DNA of 64,000 nt from Locusta migratoria (GCA_026315105.1 CM048745.1:756792006-756856005), one strand, 5' to 3'. Counted from the first letter of the stretch, positions 31,149 to 42,186 are shown. Notes: generated by a model from the sequence alone, not told the origin. Made by a program: numbers and translations.

Positions 31149-31548
31149 CTGACTAACGTTAAATAAGATATCCTTTAAAGCTATGAATATATAGTTTCCT
31201 GTAATTTATCGTAACAAATCGTACTTAAAAGATGCGTTTCCAAAAGTTCTTCAATTTTCTGCCGCTTTAAAAAGATTAGATTTATACATCATACGCTAAA
31301 ACGAAAGAAGGCACAAAATACGGAGTTCCGTTTTAAATATGGCGGATCAAAAGTTCTGCTTGTCACGTGAAAAACAGGTCGCTTTTCACGGGCCACATTC
31401 TACTCAACGAAGCAAAAATCTAACATGCTGGATCCTTCATTCCACGCTTCTCAGAGCAGTGGAACGTGGAATTTCACGCCGCAACGGCACCACGTCCTCC
31501 TTCACATGCGTTTCCACGACCCAAGAGAGTACAGTACTGCCAACCATT
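31149..31548. other. No gene recognised
   Basis: Unassigned. A short stem-loop word, gtgaaaa...ttttcac, lies around 31366-31389. Confidence 0.4.
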
Positions 31549-31886
31549 ATGTCATCCTCCTTACTGAAAGCATTTGTCTGGAGTGTAGCATTGTATGAGA
31601 GTGAAACGTGGACGATAATGAGTTCAGACAAAAAGATGATAGAAGCTTTTGAAATGTGGTGCTACAGAGGAATGATGAAAATAAGATGGGTAGATCACGT
31701 AACTAATGAAGAGGTGCTTAACCGAATTGGGGAGAAAAGGAGTTTCTGGCGTGTCTTGACTAAAGCCCCTTTTACACGACGAACTTTCTTGTCTCATTTA
31801 ACTACTCGTGACGAGTGGGTCTACTGCAGCGTCCCCGATGTGCTATTCCCATACTGCATCTCGCCTGTCTCGAGTAGTCGTTTTCG

Positions 31887-32053
31887 AAATTTTCAAATGT
31901 TTGTTAAGCTTAAGGAACTTAACTGCGGGGTCATCAGTCCCTAAACTTAGAAACTGCTTATGAACTACCTTATACTAAAGACGACACAAACACCGTAGCG
32001 GCCGTGCAGACTGTGACTGGCGCGCCGCAGACCGCTCGGCCACTGCCGACGGC
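31887..32053 (-). repeat. SINE type A, degenerate, with TSD
   Basis: The tail gggGTCATCAGTCCCTAAAC is clear, but the head is shortened and box B is missing. It is flanked by an 11-bp TSD, agtcgttttcg (31876-31886 and 32054-32064). Confidence 0.85.
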
Positions 32054-32064
32054 AGTCGTTTTCG

Positions 32065-33187
32065 TTTAGACGTAAACACCAAAACTGTAGAGCCGTCTAT
32101 GTAGTTTCGCAACTGAATGAAGAAGCGAGGTTATGAGGGCACTTTCTTACGTAGGAGCAGGAACAGGATAATGAGTTTATTAATGACGAAAGTGTAATTC
32201 ATAGTTGATGTTCTCCTCAAATGTCATGTACCAAATTTTGTACAATATTGAGAACCTAAGTAATAGAAAATGTTTTCACGTATGCGTGTTATTTACCGCC
32301 GCGGTTCTTTTAATTTCGGACTATGTGTTTTTCAATTCTCCTTCTCTCACTCTTTTAATTGTCTCACTTTTTATTCACCTTCATTGTGTTCATTCTACTT
32401 TTATTTTCTCCTTCAAGACTTTTTATGTTCATGTTGTAGCCATTTGTACTTCTCTCGGCTGCAGAACCCGGGGCGTGAAATCCAATAAAAAATAAATAAA
32501 TAAATAGCAGAAATAAAAATAAAAAATAGGAAAAGTGTAATTCAGACTTTTTGAAAACTTGCGCTTCTATTTGCTGAAGAAACTTTATACTGCAAATGCA
32601 TAAAACAAAATCGAAAATTCAGAAATTCAGTACAAAAGCGACTATTTGGTTTCGTTTTTATATCTTGTTTTTCTGTTAAGGGTCAAAATAACATCGAAAT
32701 AATTTTCTCATCTGACTCTCTTGTTAATATAATTTTCGGTAAAACACGTTAATATCTATATGGTGTATATATATAGTGTAGGCATTTTCCGCGTAAAACG
32801 AAAATATTTTTCTTCATTCAGATATTTCGTCTCTTTTGTGAGAAAAAAAAACAGTAGAAGAACAATATTAGGCTCTGGTGCAACTTTTTGGCTATGATGA
32901 AAACATAAAGCAAACAACAGAATAAAGTTAAAGAAGATGCGAAAACATTTCTGTAATATGAATGCGCTCGACCGGAATAAGTTAACTTCCGATGTCAGCA
33001 GACACCACTACTGTTACCTGCTTCTGCGCATGCGCATTCTGCAGCACACTCGGAAATTTAGAACTCCACACTCGGCACAGTCTATAGATCAGTGACGTCA
33101 TAGGCACACAAGCCATGGGGTTGGCTGCTGGTTTACACGCGGCCACGAAAGGCGCACGCACTTTGAGTAGTCAACTTTCACCACAAA
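32065..33187. other. AT-rich interior of the PIF-like element
   Basis: Short open frames only. A GC-richer stretch at 32970-33190 belongs to the right end. Nothing coding was recognised. Confidence 0.5.
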
Positions 33188-33198
33188 GTCGACCGTGT

Positions 33199-33402
33199 TG
33201 TTCAAAATGTTCAAATGCTTGTAGAGCTTATGGGACTTAACTACAGGGTCATCAGTCCCTAAACTTACAAACTACTTATGAACTAGCTAATACTAAGGGC
33301 GGCACAAGTATCCATGCCCGAGAGGGGATTCGAACCCCCGACCGTAGTGGCGATGCAGACCGTGACTGACGCGCCTCAGTCCCCTCGGCCACCGCGGCCG
33401 GC
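33199..33402 (-). repeat. SINE type A, with TSD, in the PIF-like right end
   Basis: Full copy with box B complement. It is flanked by an 11-bp TSD, gtcgaccgtgt (33188-33198 and 33403-33413), which is part of the transposon's terminal repeat. Confidence 0.95.
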
Positions 33403-33486
33403 GTCGACCGTGTAAAACAGGCTTAAGAGAAGGGATAGATTGTTAGGACACATTCTGAGACATCAAGGAAATGTTAACTTAGCATT

Positions 33487-34248
33487 GATTGATTGATTTT
33501 TCCCGGGAAGCCAAAACAGTCTTGGTCCAACCCGCCACTTCCCGCACCGAAACTAAGTTTATTGTGCGGTATCGCTCCCTGTATATCTAGTAAAGCCAAC
33601 CAATGCCCTCGCACAGTGCAAGGAGTCCCTTTACCAGTTCTTTATTAGACACAATTTCTTCTGGTCTGGTTGTCCCAAATATTCTGTGCCTTTTATTCTC
33701 CAATGCAATGCATTCGAAGATTAGATGTGATGCAGTTTCATCACCGTCATCACAGATCCTACATTTAGGGTCCTCTTCCGTTATTCCCATTGTACGTAGG
33801 TGTTTTATGAAATTCCCATGGCCTGTCAGCAATCCAACCATGAGTCTAATCTCTCTCCTGTTCAGACCCAAGATTGCAGAGCTTCTTTTAAAACAGGGCT
33901 TTGGTATCATTACCTTGCCATGTTTTTGTTGATGGACTTTGGTCCAATATTCTACGTGCTGTCTTCTGAACCAGTTACGTAACTCCAATTTGATCATTGC
34001 CTTGGTGATTGTCAGGACATTTTCCGGTCCAATACATGGAGTCTCTGCCCCCATCCTGGGTAATCTGTCGGCATATTCGTTGCCACTGATCCCCGAGTGG
34101 CCAGGGACCCACAATAGGTTTACTCTATTGCTTTCCCCTAGCTCCACCTGAACCCTGTGACATTCTGTAACAATTTTAGACCTTGTTGCAGGAGCTGCCA
34201 GTGATATCAGGGCTGCCTGAATAGATATAGATGCTACGATCTCTGTAT
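33487..34248 (-). pseudogene. I-like LINE 3' fragment: RNase H and C-terminal zinc domain
   Basis: It is flanked by an 11-bp TSD, aacttagcatt/aacttagtatt (33476-33486, 34249-34259), and ends in a TTGA-type microsatellite at 33484-33497. The minus-strand frame carries VNLLWVPGHSGISGNEYADR, the RNase H C-terminal motif, then IRLMVGLLTGHGNFIKHL and the cysteine-histidine cluster CRICDDGDETASHLIFEC (CCHC/CCHH-like), then LVKGLLALCEGIGWLY. RNase H in a LINE points to the I superfamily. RT is absent because of 5' truncation. Codons upstream of about 34248 belong to the RTE host. Confidence 0.85.
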
Positions 34249-34455
34249 AACTTAGTATTAGAAGGAAGTGTGTGGGGTAAAAATCGTAGTAGGAGACCGA
34301 GGGACGAATACAGTAAGCAGATTCAAAAGGATGTGTGTTGCCGAACATTCTCAGATGGAGAGACTTGCACAGAACAGGGTAGCGTGGAGAGCTGCATCAA
34401 ACCATTCTGCGGACTGAAGATCACAACAACAACACCAAAAATATTGAGTCATAGC

Positions 34456-34908
34456 TGTGGTGTCGCACGGCGCGGCGTTCTTACGTCAGCCACGAGCACC
34501 TCGACTGCTGCATCGTTCACTTGGGACTGTGATAGGAACCAGTTAACACTTGGGAAACAGATAGGCGCCAGTTAAGAATTGGCTATCTGATAGGCACTAG
34601 GACTCATCAGTAGGCAGGCCTCTCTCTGTATAAACTATGTATCAGCATTCTGCAGTCGATAACTATGTAAAAGTTAAGTATTACCAAGACTCCATGAAAT
34701 ATATATCTCGTTCTAATTTACTCTAGTGTTTTCTAGTTTCTGCTGTCCCACTGGCTAGTCACCTCCGTACCTGCACAAGCGTGCATCCTTTATTCCTGTG
34801 TCGGTCTCGTTCTACTCGGCCACCGACACCTACGACAACCGGCGGACGAGACACAAAACCGGCGACGAGGCAGGGACACAAAAGTGGCGACGAGGATGGG
34901 ATACAAAA
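34456..34908 (+). mobile_element. Solo LTR of the gypsy family
   Basis: It is similar along its whole length to the LTRs at 20264 and 25866 (TGTGGTGTCGCAC start, ACAAAA end), with a shortened start and several indels. It is flanked by a 5-bp TSD, atagc (34451-34455, 34909-34913), so it arose by recombination between the LTRs of a former full insertion. Its last 50 bp are two PBS-like tandem units. One of them (34885-34902) is identical to the PBS at 51045. Confidence 0.94.
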
Positions 34909-34913
34909 ATAGC

Positions 34914-35192
34914 TGTCTCAAATTTAAAAAAAAAAGCACCCTGAACAGAAATAGTCCGTAATGGTAAACTTTGCTCGTAGTCAAAAGTCAGCCCACAGAC
35001 ATTGTTTTCCTTTTCACAGCGTTCAGAAACTTCTTTAATTTCCCTGTAAAATTTTTAGGACCTTCTGCGATGAACCATTAATTCTTCAATCACACTTCGC
35101 TTGGCAGAATCTGATAGATGAGGACTGCGAATCTTAGTTGACAGTTCTTCGCTTGCACTACAAACATCGACCGCTGGCCCCCAAATCTGAGG
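34914..35192 (-). pseudogene. Possible coding remnant of an unassigned insect repeat protein
   Basis: On the minus strand a frame reads words such as DVCSASEELSTKI, SAKRSVIEELMVHRRRS, KFYREIKEVSERCEKENN and LTFDYEQSLPL, with one stop near the RRRS block. The charged, helical style and the DYxQxLPL word resemble a transposase-like family common in insects. I cannot name it firmly. A further 64-codon frame upstream (35287-35481, KFPAGKKMTKILNVIRDST) may or may not belong. The solo LTR lies just beyond its 3' side. Confidence 0.3.
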
Positions 35193-36369
35193 TTTTAAAT
35201 TATATCAAATACCATAATGCTTGAACTGCACACTATGTATGCATATGCATTTACTTCCATACAGCAATCAAGTTTACTTATTTTACTCACTTGCAGTCAT
35301 CTCCTGTACTCCGACGCTGAATTTTGACTCCTTTCCAATTCACGTATTTCACTACCTTCACTTTAGTAGAATCACGAATAACATTCAGTATTTTTGTCAT
35401 TTTCTTGCCTGCAGGAAACTTTTCGGAGTTCAAAGAATAAGTAGACATAATTACACCTCTATAAATAAGTGGCTTCTGCATGCGACAATAAAGACTTATA
35501 GTCCAGCAGTCAGGTACTTTTACTTGGAAAGTATGTTGTGTGTAGGTACTCTGTGGAGTAGAATCTGAGTTTTAGACCTCGAGGACCCTGTGCTAACGTT
35601 GCAGGGGAAGAAAAACCTCGAAATTTTTGGCCTCTTTTCACCATTTTGCTTATAACTTCTAAACCACGCGTTTTTCGCCAAACATACCACTGAACAAATT
35701 TGATGAGCATAAAATTTCCTACATATTTGACTGTCAAAAGTGTTTTTGACCCACTTATGACTGAGATACAGATGCTGAAAATTACAGTAATTTTCTGAAA
35801 TTACCAAACATAGCTTCAAAACTCAATTTTTTGCCTTATAGTCCAATAGGGATAAACCTAAAAATGAGAGAAATCGGAAATAATTGCTACAGAAGGTTTT
35901 ATTGTTTTAATGGCTACGTTTGTGGGCCATTATGACTATCCTAGGTTTCCCCCCTAGATGGAGTTGTGCATACGTGGTGGGGGAGGGGAGGCAAAAATGT
36001 ACCCAAAAAAGGGGGTATTTTTTCGCTTTTGTGATTATATCTTGTAAATGACTCACAATGTCGAAAACTTAGTCCAATTAAAAGTTGTAGGGCATGAAAT
36101 TCTGCATTGAATGAGGCCATCCGAATATATTTGGACCACCCCTTTCCATACAGTGCTCTTCACAATTGGACCAATTTTACATGTTCATGAAAAATTTTCA
36201 TTTTAATCTCTGTTTTTTTGGTAATATCGTTGAAACTAAGCCATCTGTATAATGCAGGCGGATCCATACAACAAATGTCTGTTTAGCCGCCGGCCGATTA
36301 GCAGCAAACGCCCCCTTCTGTAAGTGAAACCGGCTTCTGATTAGAAGCGAAATATAGTAAATTGATTTT
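35193..36369. other. No gene recognised
   Basis: Unassigned sequence with short frames of unknown meaning. Nothing repeated elsewhere in the window was noticed. Confidence 0.4.
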
Positions 36370-36508
36370 TGTCTGCGCGTTTTCGTTTCAGTTTGTAAAT
36401 TTATACTGTGCTCTGTGCATATTAGATTCAAATTCGCGTTTTTAGAAACAGTGTAGTATTCCTTTGAGTGCATCGCGACAGTGGTTTTTGTTTTCTCGCA
36501 CTATACTC

Positions 36509-37420
36509 ATGAATAGGGACTGCCACTGCTGTGTGCGGATGCAGTCTGAAATGGTGACACTTCGCTCCCACCTTCAAGCTGTGTTAACCTCGGTTGCACA
36601 GCTGGAGGCTGCGATCGAGGGGCGTTTTTGTTGTTGGCCGATAGTGGGGACCGAACGGACTCCCTTCGTCTCCACCGATCGACCTGCGCCAGCGACATGC
36701 CTTGATACTGCTAGCAGTGCGGCAGACACCCCACCCGTGGTTGCGTGAGAGGTTGCTCCAGTGCGTGGCAGGAGGCGCAAGACATTCCGGGGGACCTATC
36801 GTGAGGCTTCCCCGGTTCGTCTTGCGAACAAGGTTTTTTGAGGCGCTATCTGTTCAGGACAACGTTCCTGAGTCGGATGGTGTCTTTCATCCTGAGGTCA
36901 CCACTCAGCTTGCAAGATCCGGGCTTTCGCAGAGGGTAGGTTTGCTTGTAGTTGGGAGCTCCTCAACGTTAGGCAGGTGATGGAGCCCTTTTCGGAGATG
37001 GCTGCCAAGGAGGGAAAGAAGGCCAACGTGCACTCCGTGTGCATACCGGGTGGAGTCATTACAGACGTGTAACGGGTCCTTCCGAATGCCATGAAGGGTA
37101 CGGGGTGCAGCCAACTGCAGGTGGTAGCTCACGTCGATACAAATGATGTGTGTCGCTTCGGATTTGAAGAGATTCTCTCAGGTTTTGAGCGGCTATCTGA
37201 AGTGGTGAAGACTGCCAGTCTTGCTTGCAAGATGAAAGCAGAGCTCACCATCTGCAGCATAGTTGACAGGACCGACTGTCTGAATCAGAAGCGCAACCGT
37301 GTAGGCTGCAGATTCCTTGAGTGCGTCATCGGGTGGTGGGTTTCCGGGTTCCGCTGAATAGGTCAGGAGTCCACTATACGCAGGAAGCGGCTACACGGAT
37401 AGCGGGGGCTGTGTGGCATG
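36509..37420 (+). pseudogene. CR1-like ORF1 with esterase-like domain, decayed
   Basis: The start is MNRDCHCCVRMQSEM, a cysteine-bearing start followed by a helical segment (TLRSHLQAVLTSVAQLEAAI). Later segments in changing frames include RVGLLVVGSSSTLGR (block I of a GDSL/SGNH esterase: VGSS), QVMEPFSEMAAKEGKKANVH and QLQVVAHVDTNDVCRFG (block III, usually GTND), then EEILSGFERLSEVVK. CR1 ORF1 proteins of several animals carry such an esterase domain. Here the glycine of GTND is aspartate, and several frameshifts and stops break the ORF. Its role in retrotransposition is not settled. Confidence 0.68.
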
Positions 37421-37428
37421 GACTGGGC

Positions 37429-37429
<1 letters not shown>

Positions 37430-37478
<49 letters not shown>
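37430..37478. repeat. 49-nt poly-T run
   Basis: An uninterrupted T homopolymer between the ORF1 and EN regions. It is not a 3' tail, because coding sequence of the same element continues on both sides in the plus direction. Confidence 0.95.
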
Positions 37479-37480
<2 letters not shown>

Positions 37481-37519
37481 GATAGTGGGCTTTGGGGAAA
37501 ACAAAATGGGCAATCTCAA

Positions 37520-38230
37520 AGGGTGCAGGTGGATCACAGGAGAAATGTAGATCTAGGAACTATCGGTATAACAGTTGTAAATTGTCGTAGCTGTGTCGGG
37601 AAAGTACCATATCTCCAAGCGTTAATAGAAAGCACCGAAAGACATATCATTGTAGGCAGTGAAAGTTGGCTCACGCCGGAAATAAGTTCTGCAGAAGTAT
37701 TTGCAAAAGAACTGAGTTCAGAAAGGATAGATTAAACAAAATAGGTGGAGGCGTGTCTGTCGCCGTCAAAAGTAGTCTTTCGTGTAGCGAAGTTGAAGTT
37801 GATAGTTCCTGTAAGCTGTTATGCGTAGAGGTTGTACCTGAAAATTGTAATTATTGTAATAATTAGTTCCTTTTACCGGCCTCCCGACTCTGACCATACA
37901 ATAGCAGAAAAGTACAAACCCGACTCACACGATAATACTAGGCGGTGATTTTAATTTACCCTCAATCTGTTGGCGAAATTATATTTTCAAATCAGGAGGT
38001 ACGCATAAAACATCGTGTGAAATTGTACTCAACGCATTCTCTGAGAATTACTTGGAACAATTAGTTCATGAGCCACCTAGAATTGCAAATGGATGCCAAA
38101 AGACACTTGATATCTTGGTAACAAATAATCCTGAGCTCATAACGATCATCAAAACGGATACAGGTATTAGTGAACACCTAGCTGTCGCAGCGAGATTCAA
38201 TATCGAAAGTTACCAAAAATAAACGAAAAG
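37520..38230 (+). pseudogene. CR1-like endonuclease region
   Basis: Blocks in changing frames are ITVVNCRSCVGKVPYLQALI, HIIVGSESWLTPEISSAEVF (metal-binding glutamate in ESWL), KIGGGVSVAVKSSL, ILGGDFNLPSICW (GDFN catalytic aspartate), LEQLVHEPPRIANGCQKTLD and DTGISEHLAV (the SDH-like end, here SEH). This is the apurinic-like nuclease that nicks the target. Stops at several points disable it. Confidence 0.8.
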
Positions 38231-38483
38231 TATATTTTTTCAGGAAAGCAGATAGAAATAAAATACATTGCTTCTTGAAAGACAGCTTCCACTCGTTTCT
38301 AACACTAAACGTATGTGTAGACCAGATGTTGCTCAAATTCGAAGTGGTATCGACAGCAGTTGACAGTTTTATACCAAATAAATGAATAAAAGGAGGTCAT
38401 CCCCCTTGGTACACACAACAGGTGTTGATGCAAAAGCAACGGAAAAGGCATGCTAAATTTAAACGAACACAAAATCCCCAGGG

Positions 38484-39735
38484 TTGGCGATCCTACACAG
38501 AAGCTCCAAATTTAGCGAGGACTTCAATGCGAGATGCCTACAATACTTATCACAACGAAATTTGACTGAAAACCCAAAGAAATTTTGGTCATATGTTAAA
38601 TATACTAGGGGCAAAACACACGCAATACCCTCACTACGTGATAGTAATGCCGGTCCTGCCGATGACAGCGCTATTAAAGCAGAGTTATTAAACACAGCTC
38701 TTCAAAATTCATTCACCAAAGAAGATGAAACCAATATTCCAGATTTCGAATTACGAACAGAGGCCGTAATGAGAAACGTAGAAGTAGATATCATCGAAGT
38801 AGTGAAGCAACTAAAATCACTTAACAAGAAAAAGTCTTCTGGTCAGGACTGTATACCCATTAGATTTCTATATGATTATGGTGAAGCGATAACTCCTTAC
38901 TTAACAGCCATATACAACCGCTCTCTCAAAGAAGGATCTGTACCAAAAGATTGGAAAGTTGCACAGGTCACACCTATATTCAAGAAAGACAGTAGGAGTA
39001 ACCCACTAAACTACAGGCCTATTTTATTGACGTCAATTTGCAGCAGGGTTTTCGAACATATCCTGTATTCAAATATTATGAATTATCTCGAACAGAATGA
39101 TCTATTGACTCAAGGTTAACACGGATTTAGAAAATATCGTTCATGCAAAACGCAAATAGCTCTTTTGTTATGGAATATCGCCCCAAATTTGCGACTGGAT
39201 AGTGGATTTCCTGTCAGAGAGGACACAGTTTGTAGTAATCGATGGTAAGGCATCGACTAAAACGGAGGTGATATCGGGCGTTCCACAGGCGTTCCTCTGC
39301 TGTTCCTTATTTACATAAACGATTTGGGAGAAAATCTAAGCAGATCTCTTAGGTTGTTTACAGATGACGCCGCCATTTACAGTCTAGTAAAATCATCTGA
39401 AGATCAAAACCAACTGCAGAACGATCTGAATAAGATATCACTATGGTGTAAAGATTGGCAATTGACTCTAAATAATGAGAAGTGTGAAGTCGTCCACACG
39501 AGTACGTAAAGCAATCCGTTAAACTTTGTTTACAAGATAAATCAATCAAAAGTGAAGGCCGTAAACTCCACAAAATACCTAGGAATTACTATTACTTCAG
39601 ACTTAAACTGGAAAGAACATGTAGATAATGTCGTGGGAAAGGCGAACCAGAGACTGCGTTTTATTGGTAGAACCCTTAAAAGATGCAACAGAACTACTAA
39701 AGAAACTGCATGCAATACGCTTGTCCACTTCCCAT
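38484..39735 (+). pseudogene. CR1-like reverse transcriptase with internal deletion
   Basis: The first 211-codon frame carries LKSLNKKKSSGQDCIPIRF and VPKDWKVAQVTPIFKKDS. It stops at LTQG, just before the HGFRK block. Around 39165 the sequence jumps from the TQIALL block to YGISP, losing about 100 bp that should carry the first catalytic aspartate (compare FLDFRKAFD in 27671-29257). The FADD motif reads LFTDDAAIY. The later STKYLGITIT and LKRCNRTTKETA blocks survive. It cannot be active. Confidence 0.85.
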
Positions 39736-40359
39736 GCTATTACTCATGAAATTCCAACAAAAAGTATCACATTACTCTGTATAAAAATAATTACTAGTAT
39801 TTGACCTTCTCTTTAGGAGAAAATCATCAAATCACATAAAATAACGTAAAATGAATGAGTCGCGTAACTTCGCTCACAGGCTGCTAATTTTTTCTTACAA
39901 TTAGCGGTGCATGCGCGACAGTTGGTAGTGCGATATACTATTGCTTTTGTTGCTACGAGCATTTCATTTATTATCATCTGCTGCGGACACTGTTTTACCA
40001 GCGGAGCGCAGTAACTATAATACTGCGCAGAAGCAAACGCATTTCTGTCCTGTGCATGACGTCACCAAGGAACACTTTCCGCGCGCCCAGACCTGTCAGG
40101 CTTCGTGATTTCGTGTTTGAAGAGTATTATCCATTTCGCTAAGTTACTGTTGTTTAGTGAGTGATTTGTCTTGAAAGTGTTTTTATGTTGCTATTAGGAG
40201 TAATTCTCGCAGTCGAAATAAATAAATAAGTTAAAATATTTGTAATCGTGAGGTCATAGGTTTTCGAACTTACAGACTACTTATACTAACTTTCCGATAC
40301 ATAAAATGTAGTAGTGCTTCACTGTTTCTCACGTGATACAAGTCTGCAAGAAATTTTGC
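39736..40359. other. No gene recognised
   Basis: Unassigned sequence. Nothing in the window repeats it. Confidence 0.45.
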
Positions 40360-41074
40360 TTTCCAAGTGATATTGGAAAGACAATGCCAATGTTAAAAAT
40401 GTCAGGATATCCTCTAGTAGCTTTCTAGGTACAGATTATATCAAGGATTTGCGTACGGAACTGCGAAATTCACCGTCAAAACGGGTGCCTAAGAGAGATG
40501 CATATCCATCCTGTAATTTGCATTTGCCGTGTGATAGTACTGTCAGTGTAACAGAAGTACGAAAGAACGTTTCAACCAAAGTGAAATCCGGAGAAGAACG
40601 TTGACAAATGCACTAGTGGAGATGTTTGTAATGATTCAGATGAAGTCCCTATACAGAATTCGATAGCGTCACTAGAGAGGAGTAATTCTCATCTTAAAAC
40701 ATGTGTATGAATTGCGAGCACGAATAAATACCTTCGAAGTCAGCTGTCATGAACGAAACGACTTCTGGACGAAGAGGAAACTAACAAAAGAGTTTTGGCT
40801 CGTGAAATTAATCGTATACTAGACAAAATCTTTTTACCGGAGCAGATCAGTAGTCCTTTACATGTTTCAAGCCAAATTCGATGCAGAAAAGCGTATATTT
40901 TCAAATTCGACCACTTTACACGACGTTTCGCAGAAAATCTATAATTTTCTGAAGAAAAACTCGAATAACCTTTACCTGCATAGTTTGTCTTATTATCTTG
41001 GGGGAAACCGCAGTATCTGTGACAACTCAGGTATTTTAAATGAGGTTTTAGTGATGATGAAAACGCAGGCTTAA
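40360..41074 (+). pseudogene. Possible P-element/THAP9-like transposase remnant
   Basis: Frame pieces read KRVPKRDAYPSCNLHLP, resembling the end of a THAP zinc domain. The words INRILDKIFLPEQI follow, and then, in the frame at 40862-41074, TTLHDVSQKIYNFLKKN, LYLHSLSYYLG and GILNEVLVMMKTQA. The order (an IF.P.QI helix, a SxKxYxFLR block, LPxLSTL-like, then GIL.EVL..MK.QA) fits the region before the catalytic core of P/THAP9 transposases. Several residues differ and the frame is broken. No core DDE region was recognised. Naming is tentative. Confidence 0.4.
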
Positions 41075-41986
41075 ACACTGAGAGTGAAAGAATTACTCGA
41101 GTGAAAACGAGTGTTCTTTGTTCTTGTATACTAGTTAACTTCTTCTCAGAGTCAAGTCAGCAAATTGAATGCTCATTTACAACATTTAGTTTGGCACGCA
41201 ACTGCAAAAACAGGCTACACTCTGTGTTCGTTTTTGTAAGTTCCGATTCGATAGATGCTCAAACTTTCGAAGTCAGTAGTGTCCGTCTGGAGGCTAGACA
41301 AGCTACAGAATTTAGCAATAGCAGAACAGCAAATCTACTTATCATTGTTTCAATAGAAAGTGAAATGCACCAAAAACGCATTGTAATGCCGTTCCTGAGG
41401 CAGCTGCTGTTCCTGTGTGACGTAACAGCCTCAGCCAATAGCAGCACAGCACGCTTACTGCTCAACCTTGTTTTACGACCTTGCTGCTGACGTAAGTTTT
41501 GTATGTCAATTATTGTCAAAATTTTACGCGCTTATTTGCTACACCAAATTCGTCATTGTTCTTCGCAGCATGTGAAAAATCACCTATCCTAACTTATTCT
41601 TAATTGTAGTAAAGCCGCATTATTGAAGACCGCGATACAACCCGTCTGCTTTGACCAGTGACGTCATATCTGAGTCACAAGATACGCTACGTAGATATAC
41701 CAACTAGCAAAACAAACACTATCAATGAATATAAACATACGGTATAATATCGTAATACTTATGTATTGTAGATAATAAATAATCTGTGATTATCATCATA
41801 AATTACAGATTACCACAACAGAATGTACTGGTCTCATCCCAAAAATTCGCGCCTTCGGCGCACTAAAAGATGAAGGAGAAGAAAACACATCTCTTTAACC
41901 TACTGTATCCCTATAAGAGGGAAGCTACAGATCACTTTTTAAACACAAAATCTTAATCTATAATCTATGTTCTGCTTGAAAACAAA
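41075..41986. other. No gene recognised
   Basis: Includes a 129-codon frame (41101-41490) of Ser-rich composition with no motif. It may be further decayed transposon. Confidence 0.4.
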
Positions 41987-42003
41987 CCATCGTTTTTAAC
42001 TCA

Positions 42004-42186
42004 AATGTTCAAATGTTTGTTAAGCTTATGGGACTTAACTACAGGGTCATCAGTCCCTAAACTTACAAACTACTTATTTACTACCTTACACTAAGGACGG
42101 CACAAATATCCATGCCCGAGGGGGGATTCGAACCCCCGACCGTAGTGGCCATGCAGACCATGACTGGAGCGCCTCAGTCCCCTCGG
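42004..42186 (-). repeat. SINE type A, 5'-shortened, with TSD
   Basis: Minus-strand copy lacking the last dozen head bases. It is flanked by a 17-bp TSD, ccatcgtttttaactca (41987-42003 and 42187-42203). Confidence 0.93.

Larger units (their letters stand above)
31764..33423. mobile_element. PIF/Harbinger-like non-autonomous element (1.66 kb)
   Basis: The inverted ends are AGCCCCTTTTACACGACGAA (left) and the complement of AGCCTGTTTTACACGGTCGA (right). They are flanked by TAA on both sides (31761-31763, 33424-33426) within LINE sequence that otherwise reads through. A 3-bp TWA duplication with such ends is typical of PIF/Harbinger. No transposase was found in the AT-rich interior. Two SINEs have since inserted (31887-32053 and 33199-33402). 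Confidence 0.78.
31549..34440 (+). mobile_element. RTE-type LINE 3' fragment in three pieces
   Basis: The pieces at 31549-31763, 33427-33486 and 34249-34440 are collinear with the C-terminal domain and (CAA)n tail of the 9600 copy. Piece 1 ends in the SFWRVLTK region. Piece 2 carries RRDRLLGHILRHQGN (from nucleotides agaagggatag...). Piece 3 carries LEGSVWGKNRSRRPRDEYSK and the tail acaacaacaac. The first gap is a PIF-like element (31764-33423). The second gap is an I-like LINE (33487-34248). Confidence 0.88.
36370..39735 (+). mobile_element. CR1-like LINE, long copy
   Basis: In order it carries a 5' leader, an ORF1 region (36509-37420), a poly-T tract, an endonuclease (37520-38230) and an RT (38484-39735). 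The RT region is close to the LINE at 27671. The 3' end is missing: homology stops at KETACNTLVH (39728), followed by unrelated DNA. There are many stops and an internal deletion in RT. It is the only copy here with both ORF1 and EN. Confidence 0.85.

Noticed and set aside
34249..34348. Start of the 253-codon minus frame (MFGNTHPFESAY...)
   Set aside because: These codons lie in the RTE fragment, beyond the TSD of the I-like LINE. The join is accidental.
41101..41490. 129-codon frame as a host exon
   Set aside because: No motif is present, an overlapping minus-strand frame is of similar size, and it lies next to transposon remnants.
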